Source: an uncultured Gammaproteobacteria bacterium
Lineage (GTDB): Bacteria > Pseudomonadota > Gammaproteobacteria > Pseudomonadales > Pseudohongiellaceae
Length of the DNA: 50,981 bases
Direction of reading: 5' to 3'
Assembly: GCA_913060495.1 (NCBI GenBank)
Contig: CAJXRP010000025.1
Span: forward strand, 1-50,981
Part shown: positions 29,812 to 38,417 of the stretch, piece by piece
How the letters are laid out: every line of letters begins with the position of its first letter
Numbering within the stretch: the first letter of the stretch is position 1
Position numbers and translations under genes: made by a program
Notes under the pieces: model-generated
Told to the model about the DNA's origin: nothing
Databases searched by the model: none
Seen by the model: only the letters and a program-made list of their open reading frames with translations

Positions 29812-30639
29812 ATGCTAGATCTGCAACTTCTCAAAGCTGTGAATGAGATTGCAATCTCAGCGGGTAGTGAAATTCTCGATGTCTACAATTCCGATCTGGC
29901 AATCGAAGTCAGTACAAAACAGGATGATTCTCCTCTTACCGATGCCGACCGGCGTGCTCACTGCTTAATAGTCGATCAATTGAGCAATCTTACGCCTGAC
30001 ATTCCGCTTTTGTCTGAAGAGTCGGATGCGATCGATTACTCCTTACGAAAATCTTGGGGGCGCTACTGGTTAATCGACCCCCTAGACGGCACTAAGGAAT
30101 TTATTAATCGCAATGGAGAGTTCACGGTGAATATCGCATTGATCGAGAATGGTCAATCAGTAGCGGGGGTCGTGCATGTTCCGGTGACCGGCATCAGCTA
30201 TTTCGGTGGCACCGGACTCGGAGCCTATAAGCAGGCTGCTGATCAGTCGAGCAGCGAAGCGCAATCGATTTCCAGCCAGCCCATTCAGGAAGACTCCGGC
30301 GTGCGCATCGTCGCTAGTCGTCGGCACCTAGGTGAAGAATTGGAAGTCCTTATTGGGAAGATCAAGAAACATTTCGGTGATGCGACGCTAGTGAGTATGG
30401 GCAGCTCATTAAAGATGTGTCTTCTGGCGGAGGGCAGTGCGGACATCTATCCACGAATGGCTCCGACCTGCGAATGGGATACCGCTGCCGCCCACGGTAT
30501 TCTCTCAGCAGCCGGTGGTGAAATCGTAGACCTACAGTTCCAGCCACTCAGATATAATTCTAAGCCAGAGTTGCTAAATCCCTATTTTATAGCGCTAGGG
30601 GACCCACATTATCCTTGGCAGAGGCTACTGGACAAGTAA
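29812..30639 (+). CDS. cysQ: 3'(2'),5'-bisphosphate nucleotidase CysQ
   Basis: Hydrolyses 3'-phosphoadenosine 5'-phosphate, recycling a by-product of sulfate assimilation. 275 residues of the inositol-monophosphatase superfamily. Metal ligands are visible in LLSEESDAI, DPLDGTKEFINRNGEFTVN and CEWDTAAAHGIL. The N-terminal DDSPLTDADRRAH is also typical. An AAGGA site lies upstream of the ATG. Adjacent to yrfG as in related gammaproteobacteria. Confidence 0.95.
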   Translation: MLDLQLLKAVNEIAISAGSEILDVYNSDLAIEVSTKQDDSPLTDADRRAHCLIVDQLSNLTPDIPLLSEESDAIDYSLRKSWGRYWLIDPLDGTKEFINRNGEFTVNIALIENGQSVAGVVHVPVTGISYFGGTGLGAYKQAADQSSSEAQSISSQPIQEDSGVRIVASRRHLGEELEVLIGKIKKHFGDATLVSMGSSLKMCLLAEGSADIYPRMAPTCEWDTAAAHGILSAAGGEIVDLQFQPLRYNSKPELLNPYFIALGDPHYPWQRLLDK

Positions 30640-30724
30640 TATCTTTGGGCTCTATATTGGCCGCCATGCGAAAGACTGGAGCATAGCAATAACACTCCTT
30701 CCAATTAACAAACCAATTATTCTA

Positions 30725-32623
30725 ATGAGATTAATTATGCGCCTATTCCTATTCCCTCTATTGCTGGTGATTGCCGCTTGCGGTGAGCAAGAAGCGAATC
30801 AGCAAGCAGTTGCACAGACCGCTAATGCCGATGTTGTCGAAATGCAAAACAATACGGTCGACACGGTTGCCGCAGAGACTGCACGTCTGAATGAATGGTT
30901 TGACGAACAGTATGTCGAACAACTGGATTTTAGTCCGCAGACCAAGACGCGCCTAGGTGATAAATCCGACTACGGTAGTCTGAATGATTACAGCGTCGCA
31001 GGTTTAGATGAGCAGCTACAGTGGCGTAGACAGAGCGTTGCCACGATGCAGACAAATTTCGATTACGAGCTTTTGAACGAAGATGGCAAGCTTTCTTACG
31101 ACATGTGGAGCTATTCGCTAGATCGTGCAGAAGCGGGTGTTCCTTTTAGGCAGCACGGGTATATTTTTGGGCGCGGAGGTCCACATGCCTCGCTGCCTAA
31201 TTTCCTGATTAACTATCACCGCGTCGATGATGCGTCGGATATAGAAGCATACTTGTCCCGCTTGGGTGAACTCGATCGTGTCTTTGCTGAGTTACTCGAA
31301 CGAGCCCGTGCTGCATCGGAGGCTGGGATTCGACAGCCGGCCTTTGCCTATGACTTTGCGATGACTGAAATAGATAGAGTTACTTCTGGCGTTCCTTTTA
31401 ATACGAATGACAGTTCGCCGAATTCACCTATATGGACAGATATCCAAGGGAAAATAGAGGCGCTGCTTGAAACTGAATTGATCAGCGGCGACCAGGCTCA
31501 AGATTACATAGCTCAAGCACAGGAGATACTGGCGGGGGAAGTCATGTCTTCTTATCGAGAAATACTTGCCTGGCTGGAACAAGACAAAGCGTTCGCATCG
31601 GACATGTCACAAGGAGTGTGGGCTCTCCCAGATGGAGAGAACTACTATAACTATCGCCTCGCACAGATGACGACCCTAGAATTTACCGCGGATGAGATTC
31701 ATGAAATAGGTTTGGCAGAAGTCGAACGCCTGCATCTTGCAATGGAAGAGATAATGACCGCTGTTGACTTTGGCGGCTCTCTTCAAGATTTTTTCGTTTT
31801 TATGCGAGAAGAAGATCGATTCTATTTTCCAAACACCGACGAAGGTCGACAGGATTATTTGGATCTTAATAATCAATATCTCGATTCAATCACGCTAAAG
31901 TTATCTGATTATTTTGGTCGTCTACCGAAGGCGCAATTGGAAGTGAGGCGCGTGGAAGCTTTTCGGGAGCAGGCTGGAGCGGCTCAGCATTATGCGTCTG
32001 GTACCCCAGACGGTTCTCGTCCAGGTGTGTTCTATTCACATATGTCCGATATGTCCACATTACCTATTTTTCAGTTGGAAGACGTGGCTTATCACGAGGG
32101 TAACCCTGGGCATCATATGCAAATATCGATTCAGCAGGAATTAACCGGCGTGCCTAGATTCCGCACGCAGTATCGTACTACCGCCTATACCGAGGGTTGG
32201 GGTTTGTATGCTGAATGGCTGGCCAAAGAGATGGGTGCGTTTGAAGACTCTTATTCAGATTTTGGACGCCTGAGCGGTGAGCTCTGGAGAGCGATTCGCT
32301 TGGTTGTCGATACCGGCATTCATGCTAAACAGTGGGGGGAAGAGCGTGCTGTACAATATTTCATCGATAACTCGGCTCAGGCTGAAGGTGCCATACGCTC
32401 TGAGATTCAGCGCTATATAACTGGTCCAGGGCAGGCTACTGCCTATAAGATTGGCATGATGAAATTTCAGGAGCTGCGCCGCAACTCGGAATCAGCCTTA
32501 GGAACTAATTTTGATATCAGAGCATTCCATGATGTAGTGCTTGGCGCTGGTGCATTGCCCATGCCTTTACTGGAATCGAGAGTAGATCGTTGGATTGAAG
32601 AAGTTCAAACAGAGTTAAATTAA
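30725..32623 (+). CDS. DUF885 family lipoprotein, putative metallopeptidase
   Basis: 632 residues. A lipoprotein signal, LFLFPLLLVIAACGEQEAN, has its lipobox Cys near residue 19. An alternative ATG four codons in (30737) would give a more compact signal. The DUF885 domain fills the rest. YHEGNPGHHMQ (about 455-465) is the conserved metal-binding-like motif of this family, and GWGLYAEWLAKEMG and the C-terminal GPGQATAYKIGMMKF are further signatures. Predicted zinc peptidase on the periplasmic face; no substrate is known. It stands alone on the plus strand after cysQ, followed closely by the serine hydrolase gene. Confidence 0.85.
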   Translation: MRLIMRLFLFPLLLVIAACGEQEANQQAVAQTANADVVEMQNNTVDTVAAETARLNEWFDEQYVEQLDFSPQTKTRLGDKSDYGSLNDYSVAGLDEQLQWRRQSVATMQTNFDYELLNEDGKLSYDMWSYSLDRAEAGVPFRQHGYIFGRGGPHASLPNFLINYHRVDDASDIEAYLSRLGELDRVFAELLERARAASEAGIRQPAFAYDFAMTEIDRVTSGVPFNTNDSSPNSPIWTDIQGKIEALLETELISGDQAQDYIAQAQEILAGEVMSSYREILAWLEQDKAFASDMSQGVWALPDGENYYNYRLAQMTTLEFTADEIHEIGLAEVERLHLAMEEIMTAVDFGGSLQDFFVFMREEDRFYFPNTDEGRQDYLDLNNQYLDSITLKLSDYFGRLPKAQLEVRRVEAFREQAGAAQHYASGTPDGSRPGVFYSHMSDMSTLPIFQLEDVAYHEGNPGHHMQISIQQELTGVPRFRTQYRTTAYTEGWGLYAEWLAKEMGAFEDSYSDFGRLSGELWRAIRLVVDTGIHAKQWGEERAVQYFIDNSAQAEGAIRSEIQRYITGPGQATAYKIGMMKFQELRRNSESALGTNFDIRAFHDVVLGAGALPMPLLESRVDRWIEEVQTELN

Positions 32624-32646
32624 TCAGATAAGAGTTGGAAGCTAGT

Positions 32647-33918
32647 ATGACTATTAAACCGTGGATGAAATTTTCTCTCGTTAGCTTAATGTTTTGCCAA
32701 ATGTATCTTAGTAGTGCGCAGGAAGTGGTGCCAGCGGAATCGGTTGGCATGTCCTCTTCGGCATTAGCTATGGCTACCACGCGCTTGCAGAAACATATTG
32801 ATGATGGAGAGCTGGCTGGCGTAGTGGCGGCAGTGGCCAGAGATGGCAAGCTAGTCTATTTCGAGTCACTCGGAAAGCTAAGTCTTGAAAGTGGCAAGCC
32901 GATGCAAGACGATGCGCTGTTTCGAATCTATTCAATGGCTCGAGAGATCACTAGTGCTGCGGTTTTAAAATTGTATGAGGAAGGAAAATTTCAACTAGAC
33001 GACCCCATTAAGATGTACTTGCCTGAGTTTGCGAACCAGCGTGTACTATTGGATTCATCCAGCACTGATATAACACAAACTAAAGCTCGTACTGGTGATA
33101 TCACCGTCGCCAATCTCCTTACTCACACATCGGGTTTGGGTAGTCGTAGCTCCGCGCTATATAGAGAGAATAACGTTAGAGACAAAAATATTTCATTAGA
33201 TCAAATGACATCTAATGCTGCTCGCATTCCTTTGTTTCAGGATCCTGGCACAGAATTTCGTTATGGAATTCATGCCACCATATTAGGAAAGTTAGTAGAA
33301 GTCTGGTCGGGCCAGCCCTTTGAAGAATATCTGCAAGAGAATATCCTAGATCCCCTGGAAATGAGCAGCACAATGTTCTGGGCAGAAGGCAATGATGCTG
33401 ACCGTTTAGCAGAGTTGTATAGACCTACCGATGGCGTACTGCAGCCTTATAAGATCGAGTCGGTACCGTGGACATCGCGACCGGCATTGATCGAAGGTGG
33501 TGTTGGACTCTTATCTAGCGTTCCAGATTTTCTAAACTTTTCACAAATGGTTCTGGATAATGGACAATTCAAGGGAAGAACAATTCTCAGTGAAGAGGCC
33601 GCGGCATTGATGTATGTAAATGGCGTTCCCGAGCAGGCTATGCCCATTGGCGATCGGGGTTATTGGCTAGGGTCGGGTTGGACTCTAGGCGGTTTTAATC
33701 TGGTTATGCATCCTCAAGAATATGATTTCCCTGTCTCTGAGGGAACAATTTGGTGGGATGGTTCCGCTGCAACGCGCTTCTTTATCGATCCAAAAGAATC
33801 CACAGTAATCGTAATTATGGCTCAGGTTTCACCGTCTAGTGGCGGAGGGTTTCGTGAAATATTCAGCGAGATGGTAGACAAGGCGATTATAGAGCGCAGG
33901 CAGGTATCGCAGCGATGA
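32647..33918 (+). CDS. Class C beta-lactamase-fold serine hydrolase with altered SxxK motif
   Basis: 423 residues from the ATG at 32647, which has GGAAG seven bases upstream. A TTG four codons earlier is less likely. The N-terminus is a signal peptide ending near LSSAQE. The fold is class C beta-lactamase/esterase EstB-like: LFRIYSMAREITSAAVL, NLLTHTSGLG, FRYGIHATILGKLVEVWSGQ. The nucleophile motif that should read S-x-x-K is S96-M-A-R99, so the general-base Lys is Arg. The second motif, usually Y-x-N or Y-S-Y, reads Y-G-I. Catalysis as a standard hydrolase is therefore doubtful. It lies 23 bases after the DUF885 gene, probably in the same transcript. Confidence 0.85.
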   Translation: MTIKPWMKFSLVSLMFCQMYLSSAQEVVPAESVGMSSSALAMATTRLQKHIDDGELAGVVAAVARDGKLVYFESLGKLSLESGKPMQDDALFRIYSMAREITSAAVLKLYEEGKFQLDDPIKMYLPEFANQRVLLDSSSTDITQTKARTGDITVANLLTHTSGLGSRSSALYRENNVRDKNISLDQMTSNAARIPLFQDPGTEFRYGIHATILGKLVEVWSGQPFEEYLQENILDPLEMSSTMFWAEGNDADRLAELYRPTDGVLQPYKIESVPWTSRPALIEGGVGLLSSVPDFLNFSQMVLDNGQFKGRTILSEEAAALMYVNGVPEQAMPIGDRGYWLGSGWTLGGFNLVMHPQEYDFPVSEGTIWWDGSAATRFFIDPKESTVIVIMAQVSPSSGGGFREIFSEMVDKAIIERRQVSQR

Positions 33919-33923
33919 AGGCC

Positions 33924-36236
33924 TTAGTCGGTCTTAGAATTCTGTAGCATTAGTGAATTGATGAGATCGGGTAGTTCGTTAGTGTCGTAGGGCTTGGCAA
34001 CTAAAACAACATTCTTGTAATCAGAAATTTGGTCTTTTAATTCCTTTTCTGCGTAGCCAGTTGCTAACAGAATGGGCAGCCCGGGTGAGATCTCAAGTAT
34101 CTTAGTGGCCAGCTCTACGCCAGTCATGCCGCCAGGCATGATGACGTCGGAGAAGACTAGGTCGATATCGGGATTCGTCTTGTATTCTCTGAGTCCAGAG
34201 CTGCCATTGTGTGCAGTGATCACGTCGAAGCCTACAGTTTGCAACATATGACTTGCGACGTCGCGTACACTCTCATCATCTTCCACTACTAGGATCTTGC
34301 CCTCATAGCTCGCCTTCTCGTTCTTAACGATTTTAACAGGCTCTGGTGCGGTACTTTGCTCGCCTGTAATCGGCAGAAACAGGCGGAAGGTGGTGCCCTG
34401 GCCAAGGATGCTGTCCACGGTTATGTTGCCGCCGGATTGGCGCAGAAAGCCATAGGTAGTACTCAGGCCTAAGCCGGTACCTTGATTCTTTTCTTTAGTG
34501 GTGAAGAAGGGTTCGAATATCTTCTTTTGGATATCTGGGTGTATCCCAGTTCCATTGTCAGCAACTGTTAGCTCGACGTAGTCTTGCAGATCCTTATTGT
34601 CATCACGCCCCAGATGTGAACCTGTGAGCCGCACGGACTTCGCAGTAATGGCTAGCTTGCCACCATTCGGCATGGCGTCCTTGGCGTTCACGCAAAGGTT
34701 TAGTATGCCGTTTTCCAATTGGTTGCGATCTGTAATGGCGACGCAATCAGAGTCATCCAGATTCAGGCTCAGGTCGATATCTTCGCCAAGAATACGATCA
34801 AGAAATTCGTGCATCTCTGTGAGCATGTCATCAATATCAACTGGCGTAGTTATCAACGCCTGTTCTCTAGAGAAACTAAGTAGTCGGCTATTTAGCTCTG
34901 CTCCGTTCTTTGCGGCGTTCATAATCTTGTTTAAGAGAGTGGTTGCTTTTTCGTTGTCGACAAGCTGATGTTGTAAGAACTGCAAGTTACCCATAATAAC
35001 TGTTAGTAAATTATTAAAATCGTGAGAAACACCTCCGGTCAATCGTCCAATCGCTTCCATCTTTTGCGATTGAATAAGCATGTTCTCCATTTCTCTTTGC
35101 TTGGTAGTGTCAGAAAAACTAACAACCGCGCCAATAATTTTCCCTGCTTTCTCTATAGGTTCACTAGAGAAGCGCACCGGCACCAAAGTTCCGTCTTTCT
35201 TCGTAAAAGCGCTATCGAGCAGTTCGGCAGGACGACCGATGAGGTAAGAAGTGAGTATGGCTTTATTGGATTGCGTAGCGCTATCGGGAGAATCTTGTAC
35301 TGGGCATATCAACTTTGTGGCGCTCATGCCAAGCACTTCGTCTTCTTCTAATTCTAATAGTTCGAGCGCAGACTTATTAATAAAAGTAATCGAACCGACG
35401 TTACTGATTCCGAAAATGCCTTCCTGGACTGCATCCAAAAGTAGCAGGCGATCTTCATCGGCGTCTTTTAGTTTTTCATCTACGTGAGCTTTCTGTGTTT
35501 GTAGGGCGCTTTGCCGCTTCCTCTGCTTTGTTAATTCCTCTTCCTTTTCGAGTAAGTTAGTCGCATCGGCTTTCAGTTTCTCTTGAAGATTTCTGTTCTG
35601 TAGCGTCAGTCTAATGCTATGTCGAAAATCACCTGCAATACGCATAGCGATGGGGGTGATAAACGCGACAAAGAGGAGATAGCTGCCAGCAAGAGGAATT
35701 TGATTTTCTGTGATGTTTAGGAAGATGAAACTGAGATAGAGCACCGTGGCGGGAATAGCAAAGCTGAAAAAGACTTCCCGAAGGACCGACATGGTGGTTG
35801 CTGCGCCTGCTAATAGGCCGGCCAGCCAGAGGCTAATAATTCCCACAGTCACGAACGAAGGATTCTCGGGGAGTACAAAAGCTGAACTGCCCCATATAGT
35901 GCCTGATACAAAAGCACCTGCGATTAGAAACTTCCAGTCATCATTATAGTTATGTGAAGTTGAAGGTTTCTGGTTGTGACGGTAGGTGTGGAATGCGCGA
36001 ATTGCCGTGACGATAACTAAGGCGCCGTACCAAAAGAACGACAGAGGGTTATAGGCTGTCGTTACAAGGAAGAGAAGTAAAAATGAGCTGGTGGCGATAT
36101 CGGCAAGGAACATAAGCGGAAGGTGGCTCCACAACATCTTGATTTGTTCGCGCCGAAATTCTTTGGGTTCTATCTTATGCCAGTCGTTCACAACAGCCGT
36201 TTTGTTTGAAGCGTTTGTTGTGCTGTTAGTAACCAA
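33924..36236 (-). CDS. Hybrid sensor histidine kinase/response regulator
   Basis: 770 residues. About six N-terminal membrane helices (about 33-210) are followed by a coiled coil (210-265), a PAS domain (about 265-375, GIFGISNVGSITFINKSALE) and a HisKA domain. The phospho-acceptor His is near residue 406 in GGVSHDFNNLLTVIMGNL. The HATPase domain follows, with NLCVNAKDAMPNGG and DNGTGIHPD and a final GLGLSTTYGF. A C-terminal receiver (about 643-765) has Asp near 697 in LVFSDVIMPGGMTG and Lys in LVAKPYDTNEL. The layout is that of orphan PAS-hybrid kinases; no partner regulator is adjacent. The output may go to a distant phosphotransfer protein. Signal unknown. It ends five bases from the convergent serine hydrolase. 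Confidence 0.92.
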   Translation of the reverse strand: MVTNSTTNASNKTAVVNDWHKIEPKEFRREQIKMLWSHLPLMFLADIATSSFLLLFLVTTAYNPLSFFWYGALVIVTAIRAFHTYRHNQKPSTSHNYNDDWKFLIAGAFVSGTIWGSSAFVLPENPSFVTVGIISLWLAGLLAGAATTMSVLREVFFSFAIPATVLYLSFIFLNITENQIPLAGSYLLFVAFITPIAMRIAGDFRHSIRLTLQNRNLQEKLKADATNLLEKEEELTKQRKRQSALQTQKAHVDEKLKDADEDRLLLLDAVQEGIFGISNVGSITFINKSALELLELEEDEVLGMSATKLICPVQDSPDSATQSNKAILTSYLIGRPAELLDSAFTKKDGTLVPVRFSSEPIEKAGKIIGAVVSFSDTTKQREMENMLIQSQKMEAIGRLTGGVSHDFNNLLTVIMGNLQFLQHQLVDNEKATTLLNKIMNAAKNGAELNSRLLSFSREQALITTPVDIDDMLTEMHEFLDRILGEDIDLSLNLDDSDCVAITDRNQLENGILNLCVNAKDAMPNGGKLAITAKSVRLTGSHLGRDDNKDLQDYVELTVADNGTGIHPDIQKKIFEPFFTTKEKNQGTGLGLSTTYGFLRQSGGNITVDSILGQGTTFRLFLPITGEQSTAPEPVKIVKNEKASYEGKILVVEDDESVRDVASHMLQTVGFDVITAHNGSSGLREYKTNPDIDLVFSDVIMPGGMTGVELATKILEISPGLPILLATGYAEKELKDQISDYKNVVLVAKPYDTNELPDLINSLMLQNSKTD

Positions 36237-36571
36237 TTAGCTCACCGTTAGATCAAAACTGTAAGGGTAGAAGAAAGAGGCCAAAAAACTGCCCATTTCC
36301 AGGAGCAGAGGAAGTGCCCAATGCCTACAAACTTGCATGAGTCTCCTATACTTTGCGGGTAAAGCTCAAGTAAAAAAAGCCCATTGCTGCGTCAAGTGTA
36401 AGGCTGCGGATCTTCTGGCGTGCAGAGACACGGGAGCACGCCATCGGAAAGATTGGTCTAGAGCTAATATATCCTAGAGCGCTGTAGGAAAAGTGCTACA
36501 ACAGATTGAAATGCGCGGCATTATCGGCGTATCTTTGCATAGTGATTTTAATAATTTTTTGAGAGGGGTGA
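36237..36571. other. Divergent intergenic region, no gene seen
   Basis: 335 bases between the hybrid kinase and the first acetyltransferase, transcribed outward on both sides, so both promoters should be here. I see no convincing open frame. A small interrupted repeat, CTGTAG...CTACAACAG, occurs near 36481-36503, and a purine-rich ribosome binding site (GAGAGGGG) lies just before 36572. Confidence 0.5.
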
Positions 36572-37051
36572 ATGGATTCAGAGTTAAAAGTAGAATTCGA
36601 ATATCTCGCCGATAGGCCTTGGGACGTGCCACTGGTCATCGATTGGTGGCGAACTGTCTGGGCTGACCGCATGGGCAGTGATGTAGAGGTGGCGGTGGAT
36701 CAGTTACGCAGTTCGCTGAGTAAGAATGAACTACCCATCCACATACTAGCAACGCTCGATGGTATTCCTGTAGGAACAGCAGCGCTTAAGCAGCATGAAC
36801 TCAAGGAAGTATTTCCTGACCGCCAATATTGGCTAGGTAGCGTATTCGTGGAAAAAGGGGTACGTGAAGGGCAGGTAGCTTCCCAGTTGAGTCTGCACAT
36901 CGTAGAGATGGCGAAGCAATTGCATTTACCCCATCTCTACCTGCAGACCATCAACCTGAGTGGAGGCCTGTACGCCAAGCTGGGATGGGAGCCAATAACA
37001 GAATTTGTTCATATGGATGAACATGCCTTACTCATGCTTCGAAAACTATAG
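36572..37051 (+). CDS. GNAT family N-acetyltransferase
   Basis: 159 residues. The GNAT core is visible: GIPVGTAALKQHEL (beta4), QYWLGSVFVEKGVREGQVASQLSLHIVEMA (the acetyl-CoA-binding V-x-x-x-x-R-x-G-like loop, here VREGQVAS) and LYLQTINLSGGLYAKLGWEPI at the C-terminus. Strong Shine-Dalgarno GAGAGGGG. Substrate cannot be told from sequence. Followed nine bases later by a second, different acetyltransferase. Confidence 0.85.
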   Translation: MDSELKVEFEYLADRPWDVPLVIDWWRTVWADRMGSDVEVAVDQLRSSLSKNELPIHILATLDGIPVGTAALKQHELKEVFPDRQYWLGSVFVEKGVREGQVASQLSLHIVEMAKQLHLPHLYLQTINLSGGLYAKLGWEPITEFVHMDEHALLMLRKL

Positions 37052-37060
37052 AGCAAACAG

Positions 37061-37588
37061 ATGAAAATTATGCGCAGCAAGCCTGGCCACGAAATTATTC
37101 TGGCGAACTATTATCAGGCAAACGAAGCTCATCTCAAAAAATGGAGCCCGCTGATGCCGCGGACTCATCACAGTGTGGCAAGTTGGACGCTGCGGCTGAT
37201 CGAGCGTGAGGAAGAATATATGGATGGAAGCTCGGTGCATTTTATTGGCACCAATGATTCAGAATCTCAGGTCATAGGCACTTGTTCGATTAGTAATGTC
37301 GTACGGGGAGTTTTCCAGTCCTGTCATATGGGCTATTCGGTAGACAGAAGCTTCGAGGGGCAGGGGCGAATGAAGGAGCTTGCGGAACATGCGATCGAGT
37401 ACGTATTCGTTGAGTTGAAGCTGCATAGAATAATTGCCAATCATATGCCTGCGAATAAGCGCTCCGAGGGTCTTCTGAAAAGGCTGGGCTTCGAGCGGGA
37501 GGGTTATGCGAAGCGATTTTTGCAAATAGATGGTGATTGGGAAGACCATGTTTTGAACTCGTTGATTAATGAAAACTATGTGGGCTGA
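37061..37588 (+). CDS. RimJ/RimL-type GNAT acetyltransferase
   Basis: 175 residues. The pattern matches ribosomal-protein N-terminal acetyltransferases of the RimJ/RimL/YdaF type. Examples are VIGTCSISNVVRGVFQSCHM, the acetyl-CoA loop GYSVDRSFEGQGRMKELAEH, and LKLHRIIANHMPANKRSEGLL followed by LGFEREGYAKRFLQIDGDWEDH. Cytosolic. Whether it acts on a ribosomal protein or another substrate is not resolvable. The start could also be the second ATG three codons in. Cotranscribed with the preceding acetyltransferase. Confidence 0.88.
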   Translation: MKIMRSKPGHEIILANYYQANEAHLKKWSPLMPRTHHSVASWTLRLIEREEEYMDGSSVHFIGTNDSESQVIGTCSISNVVRGVFQSCHMGYSVDRSFEGQGRMKELAEHAIEYVFVELKLHRIIANHMPANKRSEGLLKRLGFEREGYAKRFLQIDGDWEDHVLNSLINENYVG

Positions 37589-37684
37589 GTTAGATATAGC
37601 AATGAAGAAATACGCGAAGCTAAAGATAGCCCTGCTAATGCTTCTGAAGGCGGGCCTACATTACAAGTACAAGAATGCTTAGCG

Positions 37685-38266
37685 CTAAGTTAGCAGCGGA
37701 TAGTTTCCGATTGCGGTATATCTAGCCCCTTCAGCTAGGGTCTCAGAACGAAATAGTTGCACCGACTCGATATTCATACTTCCCCATTTTTGATAACGAT
37801 ACGCTTCTAGTAGATCCATTAGCTCAGGCCTAACAACGGTCGCGAATCGTGCGAGGGTAATATGCGGCAAGAAACTTATGTCCTCTATGGAATATCCGAG
37901 GAACGTGAAGGCCTGATTTAGTTCGGTGACAAATTGCCGCAGTACGTCATTTTCCGCAATGCCCATGTAGAGTGTATTCTCGAAGAATCCGATGCCCTGG
38001 CAATTCACTTGAAACGCCGTTTGTTTGTTGCTCTGATGGCGTAGAATTGAATCCAGTAATCCCACTTGATTGACATCTACATTGCCAATAAATTTCATCG
38101 TGATGTGTAGGTTCTCAGGAGGCGCTAATCGTAATCGGAAATGCTCTGTTTGTGACAAGCTTTTCAGTTCATCTATCAAGGGCCTTGCGGCCTCAGTAAG
38201 AGGCGAGGCGATAGCGACAAAGCAGCGTAGCGTCTGAGTTGTTGGGTCTTCGATCATTGGATGCAA
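37685..38266 (-). CDS. thpR: RNA 2',3'-cyclic phosphodiesterase (2'-5' RNA ligase family)
   Basis: 193 residues of the 2H phosphoesterase superfamily. The two catalytic H-x-T/S-x motifs are present: ENLHITMKFIGNV and LPHITLARFATV. The N-terminal RCFVAIASP is also typical. The family hydrolyses RNA 2',3'-cyclic phosphates and can ligate tRNA halves through 2'-5' bonds. ATG at 38266 or three codons further at 38257. Divergent from the acyl-CoA dehydrogenase gene. Confidence 0.93.
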   Translation of the reverse strand: MHPMIEDPTTQTLRCFVAIASPLTEAARPLIDELKSLSQTEHFRLRLAPPENLHITMKFIGNVDVNQVGLLDSILRHQSNKQTAFQVNCQGIGFFENTLYMGIAENDVLRQFVTELNQAFTFLGYSIEDISFLPHITLARFATVVRPELMDLLEAYRYQKWGSMNIESVQLFRSETLAEGARYTAIGNYPLLT

Positions 38267-38417
38267 TTCTACCGAGCTTTAGCGGCGCTGTCTTGAGGGA
38301 GTTGATGCGTCGCAATTACAGGCGATATCGAATAAAATCTTCGCTCCTCCGGCCATTCACTTCTGCCGAGAGATGAATCCACATCAGTTCCTTTAGCTGA
38401 ATACCTGAGCCATAGAA

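Noticed and set aside
37602..37682. A 26-codon frame beginning MKKYAKLKIALLML between the second acetyltransferase and thpR
   Set aside because: The peptide is basic and amphipathic and therefore tempting, but there is no Shine-Dalgarno and no family resemblance; chance is the simpler reading.
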